In this document: positions 42,132 through 50,285 of the stretch, piece after piece
Layout: every line of letters starts with the position of its first letter
How positions within the stretch are numbered: the first letter of the stretch is position 1
Source: Pinirhizobacter sp036499745
GTDB lineage: Bacteria > Pseudomonadota > Gammaproteobacteria > Xanthomonadales > Rhodanobacteraceae
DNA length: 64,000 nt
Assembly (NCBI RefSeq): GCF_036499745.1
Contig: NZ_DASYDG010000030.1
Span: 1-64,000, forward strand
Direction of reading: 5' to 3'
The notes under the pieces: generated by a model
What the model was told of the DNA's origin: nothing
What the model saw: the letters and a program-made list of their open reading frames with translations, nothing else
Database searches by the model: none
Program-made: the position numbers and the translations under genes

Positions 42132-43313
42132 ATGCCTGTCAAACCCTCATCGCTCAATCTCGCCTCCCTTCGCACTGCTTCGCGGCACGAGCAGGAGGCC
42201 CATGGCTACCTGCATACGCTCGCGGAGATCCTGCAGCAACCGGACACCTGGGTGGCCACCTGCGAGGCGATGGCCACCGCCGATACCGCCGCGAAGCTCG
42301 AGCATGCGCTTTCGGCGTGGCCTGAACATATCGTGCTAACCGGTTCTGGCAGCTCGATTTATGTCGGCGAATGCCTGGCGCCGCTGCTGCAGGGGAACCT
42401 TGGCATACCCACCCAGGCCATCCCCGCGGGCAGCTTGCTTACCCATCGCCCCCAGGTGCTTCCAGCCGGTCGTGGCCTGCTGGTATCCATCGCCCGCTCG
42501 GGAGACAGCCCGGAAAGCACCGGGGTGGTGGACCAACTGCTTGCGCAGGCACCTGGTTATGCGCACCTGGTGCTTACCTGCAATGCCGGGGGCGCATTGG
42601 CCACGCGCTATGCCAGCCAGTCACGGCTGGATGCGATCGTGCTCGATGAACGCACCAACGATCGCAGCCTGGTGATGACCAGCAGCTTCACCAACCTGTT
42701 GCTGGCCGGCAGCGCCCTGCTGCGCGCAAGCCAGGACGATGGCCATGCAGCGGCCACGCTGGCAAGGACAGTATTGGAAGAACACGCAGACAACCTTGCG
42801 GTGCTGGCCATCGGGGAATTCTCCACGGCCGTTTACCTGGGCGGTGGCGCTGCGCTCGGCGTGGCCCGCGAGACGGCACTGAAGATGCTGGAGATGTCCG
42901 GTGGCGATGTAGTCACGCTGGCGGAAAGTTTCCTTGGGCTGCGCCATGGGCCGATGGCATGGCTTAGCCGCGATGGACTGCTGGTGGCGTATCTGTCGTC
43001 TGATCCGGCGGTGCGCGCCTACGAAACGGACCTTCTTCGCGAGCTATCGGCCAAGGGCCTGGCCCGGCGCCGCGTCGTGGTGGGCGAAGGCATCACTGCC
43101 GACCACCTGGGCGCGTCCGGCCTTGCGGTGGAACTGCCAGGGATGAATGCCCTGCCCGCGGCGCAACAGTTGTTGTTGCATGCGCTGGTAGGGCAGCTGC
43201 TGGCCTTCTTCCATTGCCTGAAACTCGGCCATGAACCGGATGCTCCCTCGCAAGGCGTGCTCACGCGCGTGGTCGGCCAGTTTGCCATTCATGGCGGGGA
43301 TCAGGACGCATGA
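42132..43313 (+). CDS. agaS: SIS-domain sugar isomerase/deaminase AgaS
   Basis: A 393-residue protein with two SIS domains, matching AgaS (about 384 residues in E. coli), the galactosamine-6-phosphate deaminase/isomerase that gives tagatose-6-phosphate and ammonium. Marks are EIXQQPDTWV-like EILQQPDTW, the first SIS loop VLTGSGSSIYVGE, LLVSIARSGDSPES, NDRSLVMTSSFTNLLL, GVARETALKMLEMSGG and the FLGLRHGPMAWL loop. An in-frame TTG at 42096 lies in the operator and is rejected for the ATG at 42132. It heads the plus-strand arm and overlaps the next kinase gene by ATGA. Confidence 0.9.
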   Translation: MPVKPSSLNLASLRTASRHEQEAHGYLHTLAEILQQPDTWVATCEAMATADTAAKLEHALSAWPEHIVLTGSGSSIYVGECLAPLLQGNLGIPTQAIPAGSLLTHRPQVLPAGRGLLVSIARSGDSPESTGVVDQLLAQAPGYAHLVLTCNAGGALATRYASQSRLDAIVLDERTNDRSLVMTSSFTNLLLAGSALLRASQDDGHAAATLARTVLEEHADNLAVLAIGEFSTAVYLGGGAALGVARETALKMLEMSGGDVVTLAESFLGLRHGPMAWLSRDGLLVAYLSSDPAVRAYETDLLRELSAKGLARRRVVVGEGITADHLGASGLAVELPGMNALPAAQQLLLHALVGQLLAFFHCLKLGHEPDAPSQGVLTRVVGQFAIHGGDQDA

Positions 43314-44233
43314 AGCCGACCCTCGTCGCTGGCGAACTCAATCTCGATTACATCCTGAGTGGTGTAAACGAGCTCCCGGTTCACGGCGGCGAAATCCTGG
43401 CCAACGGCTTCCGGCAAACGCCGGGAAGTTCATCGATGATCTGCGCCATGGGCCTGGCCCGGCTGGGGAACCCTGTGCGCTTTGCCGGCCGCACCGGCCG
43501 TGACGAGCGCGGTGATGCCTGTGTGGCGGCGCTTGCCGAAGCGGGCATCGATACCCGCGGCGTCGCCCGCGACAGTGCGCTGGCCACCGGCGCCACGGTG
43601 GTGCTTTCCGGCGCGCACGACCGTGCGCTGGTGACCTTCCCCGGTGCCATTGGCGCACTGAAAGCCGATGACATCGACGACGACGTGCTCGCCGGTGCCG
43701 GGCACTTGCACGTGTCGAGCTATTTCCTCCAGACCGGCATGCAGTCGGGACTGGCCACGCTATTCGAGCGCGCACGCATGGCCGGGGTCACCACCTCGCT
43801 GGACCCGGGATTCGACCCGGCACAGGCATGGGCGGGCGACTGGCAGGCACTGCTGTCGCACCTGGACGTGTTCCTGCCCAACGAGATCGAGGCTTGTGCC
43901 ATCGCAGGCCATCGCGACGCCAGCGAGGCCTTGCACGTACTTTCAAAGCATGGCGCCCGGGTCGTGATCAAGCGTGGCGCCGGCGGTTGCATCGCGCTGG
44001 ACGACGACAGGCAGGTACAGGTGCCGGCGTTTCTTTCGACCGTGGTCGACACCACCGGCGCCGGCGATTCCTTCGACGCCGGATTCCTGCATGCATGGCT
44101 GCGCGGCATGGGCCTGGTGCCTGCCCTGCGGTGGGCCAGCGCTTGCGGCAGCCTCTCCACCCGTGGCGTGGGCGGCACCACCGCACAAGCCACGCAAGGG
44201 GAAGTGCGGGTACTGCTGGAAGCCACGCCATGA
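43310..44233 (+). CDS. PfkB family sugar kinase
   Basis: A 307-residue ribokinase-fold kinase. The substrate-side start is GELNLDYILSG with GEILANGFRQTPGSSSMICA. The N-terminal glycine pair of PfkB follows, and the C-terminal ATP/anion-hole motif is DTTGAGDSFDAGFLHAW with the catalytic Asp. It joins agaS and the next kinase by four-base overlaps at both ends. Two PfkB kinases in a row suggest that one acts on the incoming sugar (for example GalNAc or galactosamine) and the other on tagatose-6-phosphate; which is which is inferred. Confidence 0.87.
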   Translation: MKPTLVAGELNLDYILSGVNELPVHGGEILANGFRQTPGSSSMICAMGLARLGNPVRFAGRTGRDERGDACVAALAEAGIDTRGVARDSALATGATVVLSGAHDRALVTFPGAIGALKADDIDDDVLAGAGHLHVSSYFLQTGMQSGLATLFERARMAGVTTSLDPGFDPAQAWAGDWQALLSHLDVFLPNEIEACAIAGHRDASEALHVLSKHGARVVIKRGAGGCIALDDDRQVQVPAFLSTVVDTTGAGDSFDAGFLHAWLRGMGLVPALRWASACGSLSTRGVGGTTAQATQGEVRVLLEATP

Positions 44234-45147
44234 TCACTGTCGCTGGCTTCAACACCGCCATCGACCGCCTGCTGCGGGTAGGTAAGTTCGCACCTGGCAA
44301 GGTCATGCGCGCCGATCACTCGCATGTGTCCCCCGGTGGCAAGGGTGTACACGTGGCGCAGGCGCTCGCCGTATTGGGCAAAGAGGTGCAGTTGATCGGA
44401 CTGGTCGATGAAGCGCATGCCGCATTCCTGACCCACCGCCTGGCCGAACGCGGCGTGAGCTTCATCGGCGTCCCGATGCCCGGCGACCTGCGCACCTGCC
44501 TTGCCATCGTCGAAGCCGACGGGCGTACCAGCGAGGTGCTCGAGCGCGGCCCCGCCATCGCAACCGAAATAATCGATGCCCTTCTCGAGGCCTGCCGCAC
44601 CGCCCTTCCCGGCAGCCGGGCCCTGGTGATGAGCGGCAGCCTGCCCACGGGCATGGCCGCCGATACCTATGCGCGACTTTGCGCATCGGCCGATATTCCC
44701 TGCGTAGTCGACGCCAGCGGCGAGACCCTCTTCCATGCCAGTCGCGCCCGGCCCTATCTGCTCAAACCCAATGGCGACGAGGCCGCGCACCTGATCGGCC
44801 GCGACGTCACCGGTATCGACGATGCCATCGCTGCCGCTCGCCACCTGCTCGATAGCGGCGTGGCGCATCCGGTGGTCACGCTCGGTGCCGAAGGTGCCGT
44901 CGCGGTAGACGCGCAACGCGCCTGGCACGCCACGCTTGCATTGGATGCCGTCCGCAACACCGTCGGTTCCGGCGATTGCTTCCTGGCGGGAATCACCGCA
45001 GGCCTGTTGCAGGGCGACGACCTGGCCGAAGCGCTGCGCCTTGGCGTGGCCTGCGGCGCGGCCAATGCATTGAACGAAGAAACCGGCTGGATGGATAACG
45101 CGACGGTCAGCCAGCTGCTGCCGCGCGTGACCGTGCGGTCGCTTTAA
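44230..45147 (+). CDS. PfkB kinase, 1-phosphofructokinase/tagatose-6-phosphate kinase type
   Basis: A 305-residue kinase of the FruK/LacC branch: the start MITVAGFNTAIDRLLRVG and SPGGKGVHVAQALAVLG carry the GGKGxN-like block of hexose-phosphate kinases, and the catalytic region is NTVGSGDCFLAGITAG. This branch phosphorylates tagatose-6-P or fructose-1-P to the bisphosphate. A longer in-frame reading from 43828 runs inside the previous gene and is rejected. ATGA overlap with the previous kinase. With AgaS and the aldolase it gives the expected tagatose route. Confidence 0.9.
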   Translation: MITVAGFNTAIDRLLRVGKFAPGKVMRADHSHVSPGGKGVHVAQALAVLGKEVQLIGLVDEAHAAFLTHRLAERGVSFIGVPMPGDLRTCLAIVEADGRTSEVLERGPAIATEIIDALLEACRTALPGSRALVMSGSLPTGMAADTYARLCASADIPCVVDASGETLFHASRARPYLLKPNGDEAAHLIGRDVTGIDDAIAAARHLLDSGVAHPVVTLGAEGAVAVDAQRAWHATLALDAVRNTVGSGDCFLAGITAGLLQGDDLAEALRLGVACGAANALNEETGWMDNATVSQLLPRVTVRSL

Positions 45148-45173
45148 CCGACGGACACTGACGGAGACACCGC

Positions 45174-47153
45174 ATGCAGGCAAGCCCCCGCCACCCCGGC
45201 ATACGATGCACCCTGGCCCTGGCGATGCTGGCCGCGTTTTCGCTCGCTGGCATGGCCCAGGCTGAGGATTCCTTCGGCAACGAAGCGATATCGCTCAAGT
45301 GGCAGGCCACCGGCAGTGGCGCACCGTCGATGACCATCGTCGACCATGTCAACCAGCGCGAGATCCCCGTCACCGCGGCATTTGAGCTCACGCTTGCCGA
45401 TGGTACGAAGCTCGGACCCGGACAGTGGCGGGCAACCGGCAAGCCCCGAAGCCTGGCATTGAAAGCCGATCCGGCGGCATCGCGTGCAGCGGCACGGTTC
45501 GCGGGCAAGGCCCTGCAGGCGAGCTTCACCGATACCGATGGCCGTTTCCGCGTGGACACCCGCTGGGTGCAACGCCAGGGTTCGGACTACCTGCGCGAGG
45601 AAGTGACCATCACGGCGCTGAAGCAGGATGAATCCATTGCACGTGTCGACCTGCTGCAAGCCAGGGCCGCGGATGCCGAAGTGATCGGCACGGTGGATGG
45701 CTCACCGGTGGTCTCGGGCCGCGACTGGTTCGGCTTTGAAAATCCCCTCTCCAAAAGCCTGGTGCATGGCACCCAGGTCCAGCTGTGGATCGAGCGCAGC
45801 CTGCCCTTGCGCAAGGGCCAGTCGGTGGATTACTCAGCCGCCGTGGGTGTCACGCACGACAACCAGTTGCGGCGTGACTTCCTGGCCTATGTGGAACGCG
45901 AACGCGCCCACCCCTATCGTACCTTTCTCCACTACAACTCCTGGTACGACATCGGCTACTTCACGCCCTACACCGCCACGCAGGCCGTCTCGCGCATCAA
46001 CACCTTCGGTGAGGAATTAACTACCAGGCGCGGCGTGAAACTCGATTCCTTCCTGTTCGACGATGGCTGGGACGACCGCAGCGGCAGCTGGCACTTCAGC
46101 CGGGATTTCCCCGATGGCTTCAAGCCGCTGCGCGATGCCGCGGCGAAGTACGGCGCCGCACCGGGCATGTGGTTGTCGCCCTGGGGTGGTTACGGCCCTC
46201 CCGCCGCCGAACGGGCGCAGCGCGGTGCGGCCGCGGGGTACGAGATCATCGACAAGCGCCTGGCGCTGTCAGGGCCGAAGTACTACAGGCAGTTCCACGA
46301 CACCGTGCTTGATCTGGTCGCCCACGACGGTATCAACCAGTTCAAGTTTGACGGTACCGGCAATGCCGACAAGGTGTTCCCCGGCAGCCTGTTCGACAGC
46401 GACTTCGATGCCGCGATCAGCCTGATCGCCGACCTTCGCAAGGCTCGGCCGGACCTTTTCATCAATCTCACCACCGGCACGCTCGCATCGCCATTCTGGC
46501 TACGTTACGCCGATTCCATCTGGCGCGATGGCGAGGACGACGCGCTCACCGGCGTGGGCAGCAAACGCGAACGCTGGATCACCTATCGCGACCAGCAGAC
46601 CTACCAGAACATCGTGGTGAAAGGCCCGCTGTTCCCACTCAATTCGCTGATGCTGCACGGGATCATCTTCGCCCGCGAGAACCGTAACCTCAACACCGAT
46701 CCCGGCCACGATTTCGCCAATGAAGTGCATTCCTACTTCGCCACCGGCACGGCGTTGCAGGAGATGTACATCACGCCGGAGCTGCTTTCTTCGCAGGACT
46801 GGGACACATTGGCGGAAGCTGCGAAATGGTCGCGCAACAATGCGGCCGTGCTCAGGGACACGCACTGGATCGGCGGCGACCCTGGAAGGCTCGACGTCTA
46901 CGGCTGGGCCGCCTGGACACCGTCGAAGTCGATCCTGACCTTGCGCAATCCTTCGGACAAACCGCAGCTGGCAGTGCTGGACCTGGATCGGCAGCTCGAA
47001 CTTCCACCCGGTGCGGCACGGCATTTCAACGCTTCACAAACCTGGCATGGGCCGGCGGCGGACGTCCCCGCCTCGCTCGATGCCGACCACCCGCAGGCCA
47101 TCACCCTGCAGCCGTTCCAGGTGCTCACGCTTGAACTGAAAAGCGCGCCCTAG
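45174..47153 (+). CDS. Secreted clan GH-D-like alpha-galactosidase or alpha-N-acetylgalactosaminidase
   Basis: A 659-residue exported enzyme (signal peptide residues 10-30, ALAMLAAFSLAGMAQA). After an N-terminal beta domain a TIM barrel begins near residue 250: FLHYNSWYDIGYF, then DSFLFDDGWDD at 292-301 and FKFDGTGNAD at 390-399, with Asp393 the likely nucleophile as in GH36/GH27; the acid is probably in WRDGEDD. A beta domain ends it. Its exact CAZy family is unsettled; homologues are often misnamed enterotoxin. GGAG precedes the ATG. In the aga operon, release of galactose or GalNAc is the natural reading. Confidence 0.75.
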   Translation: MQASPRHPGIRCTLALAMLAAFSLAGMAQAEDSFGNEAISLKWQATGSGAPSMTIVDHVNQREIPVTAAFELTLADGTKLGPGQWRATGKPRSLALKADPAASRAAARFAGKALQASFTDTDGRFRVDTRWVQRQGSDYLREEVTITALKQDESIARVDLLQARAADAEVIGTVDGSPVVSGRDWFGFENPLSKSLVHGTQVQLWIERSLPLRKGQSVDYSAAVGVTHDNQLRRDFLAYVERERAHPYRTFLHYNSWYDIGYFTPYTATQAVSRINTFGEELTTRRGVKLDSFLFDDGWDDRSGSWHFSRDFPDGFKPLRDAAAKYGAAPGMWLSPWGGYGPPAAERAQRGAAAGYEIIDKRLALSGPKYYRQFHDTVLDLVAHDGINQFKFDGTGNADKVFPGSLFDSDFDAAISLIADLRKARPDLFINLTTGTLASPFWLRYADSIWRDGEDDALTGVGSKRERWITYRDQQTYQNIVVKGPLFPLNSLMLHGIIFARENRNLNTDPGHDFANEVHSYFATGTALQEMYITPELLSSQDWDTLAEAAKWSRNNAAVLRDTHWIGGDPGRLDVYGWAAWTPSKSILTLRNPSDKPQLAVLDLDRQLELPPGAARHFNASQTWHGPAADVPASLDADHPQAITLQPFQVLTLELKSAP

Positions 47154-47279
47154 ACCCACATCGCAAGCTGTTTTCCTGACGCGGGGGAGATCCGTGTTGG
47201 CCGGCTGTTGCCGGAATTTACCCAGGGACGCACGACATCACCCGGGCTCCAGGGGCCCACGCGAACACGGGAGACACTC

Positions 47280-50273
47280 ATGAAGGTTTCAAAACGCAGG
47301 CTCTGCCTGTTGATCATGGCTTCACTCGGTGCAGGTCACGCACTTGCCCAGTCCACCACCGGCGGCATCGTCGGCCAGGTGGCGCCCGGGTCGGGCGACA
47401 CCGTCACCGTCCAGAGCAGCAACGGCTTCCAGCGCGATGTGCCCGTCGATGGCCGTGGGCGCTATGCGATCAACCAGCTGCCGCTGGGGCGTTACACCGT
47501 GTCGCTGAAGCAGCATGGCGCGGTAACGCAAGAGCGAAAAGATATCGACCTGCGCGTGGGCGTGGCCACCGATGTCTCCTTCGTGGCGCAACAGGCGCAA
47601 GACCTTTCCGGTGTACAGGTATCGGCCAGCGCAGTGCCCAGCATCGATGTCACCAGCGTCGATTCGCGCACGGTGATCACGGCGCAGCAACTGGCGAAAC
47701 TGCCGCTGGGTTATTCGGCGGAGTCCGTTGCCAAGCTCGCGCCTGGTGTCGTGGGCAACGCCGGCGGATTCACCAGCGCCACCGGCGGCTCGCTGGCCAG
47801 TTTTGGCGGGTCGGCCGCCAATGAGAACGCGTACTACATCAACGGATTCAACACTACCGACCCACTGCAATCGGCCGGCGGCCTCACCCTGCCCTATGGT
47901 TCGATCGACCAGGAAGAGGTGTACACCGGCGGCTATAGTGCACAGTACGGCCGTTCCGATGGCGGCGTGATCAACATGGTAGGCAAACGCGGCAGCAACG
48001 AATGGCACTTCGGCGGCAAGGTGAGCTGGGACCCTGCGTCCACGCGGGCATCCTACGACAGCACGTATTACGCCAATGGCCTTCCGCCCACGCCCGTGGC
48101 GGGCAACCTGTACGATCCGCGAAAGCAGAACCGCATGTGGAACACGGTGTACGACGCGTACTTCGGTGGTCCACTGATCAGGGACAAGCTGTTTTTCTTC
48201 GCCTCGGCGGAGATGCAGAAGACCGAAGGCACCTCGGTGGGCACGGTGACCTCCAGTAGCCCAGCCACCCACTACACCTACAAGGCACCGAAGTGGTACG
48301 CCAAGCTCGACTGGAACATCAGCGACAGCAATATCCTTGAACTCACCGGTGCGTCGAACAAGCGCACGACCAACGGCGATATCTACAACTACGATTTCAA
48401 TGCCTTGAGGCGCGGCAGGCAGCTTGGCCATATGGACGAAATCAAAACCGGTGGCGACCTGTGGAACGCCAAGTACACCGGTTATCTTACCGACAGCCTT
48501 ACCCTTACCGCGCAGTACGGCAAGATGCGCACCCAGGCTTATCAATCGCCGGTGGGATACAACGACGCGCTGACCTACGTCACCGGTACCGAGAACCAGA
48601 ACCCGGCGATCACCGGCGGTGGCGCCCGCAGCAGCGGCCAGACCACCACCAGCATCTTTGATCCGAAGCAGGGAAATACCTCGAACAACCTGCGCTTGAG
48701 CCTGGCCTGGGCCGTGGGCAACCACACGATCACCGCAGGCATCGACAACCTCACCGCCCAGGCGGTGAACCAGGGATCGCATACGTCGGGGCCAGGTTAT
48801 TCCTGGTCATACGGATTTACCACGCTGCCCAACAATCCGCTGGCGCCGAGCCTGGGAGTGGGTGCGCCCGGCGCCTTCGCCAACGGCGAGGGCGGTTACT
48901 ATGTGATGAAGAATGTCTCGAACTCCGTAGCCAGCGTGCGAAGCACCGAGCGCGCCCAGTATCTGGAAGACGCATGGCAAGTGACCGACCGCCTGCTGCT
49001 TTCCCTGGGCCTGCGTAACGATGCCTTCACCAACTACAACGCCCATGGCGATGCCTACATCGAGCAGACGCGGCCGCAGTGGGCCCCGCGCCTTGGCTTC
49101 AGCTGGGACGTGGACGGCGATTCTTCGTTCAAGGTATTCGGCAATGCCGGCCGCTATTACCTGGGCTCGCCGCTGGCACCGGCGCTCAGCGCCGCGGGCG
49201 CCTACGTGAGCACCAGCCAGTACTATACCTATGGCGGCATCACCGCCGACGGCACGCCTACCGGCCTCACCCAGATGTCCGGGCCGGTCTCGGCCAACAA
49301 TGCCTACGGCGTGCTGCCCGACCCCAAGACTGTCACCGCCAAGGGCCTGAAGAGCGAGTACCAGGACGAATTCCTGCTCGGATTCTCCAAGACGCTCGGC
49401 ACCGACTGGGTCTACGGCGCCAAGGCTTCGCGGCGCGTGCTGCGCACCGGCATCGACGACTTCTGCGATGTCGACCTTATCACCGCCGCGGCGCAGGCAC
49501 GTGGCATCACGGTGGGCTCGGTCAACAGTTGTTACCTGATCAACCCCGGCAAGGCCAATACTTTCGTGGTGGCCGACGATACCGGGGCACACCACGACAT
49601 CACGCTCAGCAACCGCGAACTTGGCTTCCCGCACATCAAGCGCAACTACTACGCGCTTGATACCTTCCTGGAACATCCTTACGACGGCCACTGGTATGGG
49701 CGGCTGGATTACACCTATTCGCGCAGTTATGGCAACACCGAAGGACTCACCCAATCGAATGTGCAGTCGGCCGGGCCATCGCAATCGGAAGACTGGGATT
49801 TCCCTTCGCTGATGGTTTACAGCAATGGCCTTCAGGGCAACAACCACAAGCACCAGCTCAAGGCCTATGGCTACTACCAGTTCACGCCCGAATGGATGGT
49901 GTCGGCGAACCTGTCACTGATTTCGGGTAGCCCCAAGGCGTGCCTTGGCCTGTTTGGCGCCGAGAACGGCGATCCGGCCGGCTACAATTCCAACTATCAC
50001 TTCTGCAACGGCGTGCCCGCGCCGCCGGGCTCTACCGGGAACCTGCCCTGGCAGAAGCAACTGGACCTGGGCGTGAATTACACGCCGGACTTCGCCGCGC
50101 AAAAGCTCGGCTTCCACCTGGATGTATTCAACGTCACCAACAACCAGCCAACCCTGAACATCAACCCGCACTTCTACTATGACGCCACCGGTACCCCGAA
50201 CCCGCTGTACGGCACGCCGCTGGTACTGCAGGACCCGCGTTATGTGCGATTCTCGGTGACTTACGACTACTGA
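47280..50273 (+). CDS. TonB-dependent receptor, Oar-like with carboxypeptidase-regulatory N-domain
   Basis: A 997-residue outer-membrane receptor. The signal peptide is LCLLIMASLGAGHALAQ. Residues about 22-100 form a CarboxypepD_reg-like beta domain (TTGGIVGQVAPGSGDTVTV and GRYAINQLPLGRYTVSLKQ). The plug follows, with DVTSVDSRTVITAQQLAKLPLG and LPYGSIDQEEVYTGGYSAQYGRSDGGVINM. The barrel ends in an aromatic residue (VRFSVTYDY). Oar-type receptors import glycans or peptides. GGAG precedes the ATG at 47280; an upstream reading from 47208 is rejected. GH35 follows 12 bases after the stop, so a saccharide ligand, perhaps an oligo-galactoside, is likely. Confidence 0.92.
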   Translation: MKVSKRRLCLLIMASLGAGHALAQSTTGGIVGQVAPGSGDTVTVQSSNGFQRDVPVDGRGRYAINQLPLGRYTVSLKQHGAVTQERKDIDLRVGVATDVSFVAQQAQDLSGVQVSASAVPSIDVTSVDSRTVITAQQLAKLPLGYSAESVAKLAPGVVGNAGGFTSATGGSLASFGGSAANENAYYINGFNTTDPLQSAGGLTLPYGSIDQEEVYTGGYSAQYGRSDGGVINMVGKRGSNEWHFGGKVSWDPASTRASYDSTYYANGLPPTPVAGNLYDPRKQNRMWNTVYDAYFGGPLIRDKLFFFASAEMQKTEGTSVGTVTSSSPATHYTYKAPKWYAKLDWNISDSNILELTGASNKRTTNGDIYNYDFNALRRGRQLGHMDEIKTGGDLWNAKYTGYLTDSLTLTAQYGKMRTQAYQSPVGYNDALTYVTGTENQNPAITGGGARSSGQTTTSIFDPKQGNTSNNLRLSLAWAVGNHTITAGIDNLTAQAVNQGSHTSGPGYSWSYGFTTLPNNPLAPSLGVGAPGAFANGEGGYYVMKNVSNSVASVRSTERAQYLEDAWQVTDRLLLSLGLRNDAFTNYNAHGDAYIEQTRPQWAPRLGFSWDVDGDSSFKVFGNAGRYYLGSPLAPALSAAGAYVSTSQYYTYGGITADGTPTGLTQMSGPVSANNAYGVLPDPKTVTAKGLKSEYQDEFLLGFSKTLGTDWVYGAKASRRVLRTGIDDFCDVDLITAAAQARGITVGSVNSCYLINPGKANTFVVADDTGAHHDITLSNRELGFPHIKRNYYALDTFLEHPYDGHWYGRLDYTYSRSYGNTEGLTQSNVQSAGPSQSEDWDFPSLMVYSNGLQGNNHKHQLKAYGYYQFTPEWMVSANLSLISGSPKACLGLFGAENGDPAGYNSNYHFCNGVPAPPGSTGNLPWQKQLDLGVNYTPDFAAQKLGFHLDVFNVTNNQPTLNINPHFYYDATGTPNPLYGTPLVLQDPRYVRFSVTYDY

Positions 50274-50285
50274 CAGGTGCCGCCG

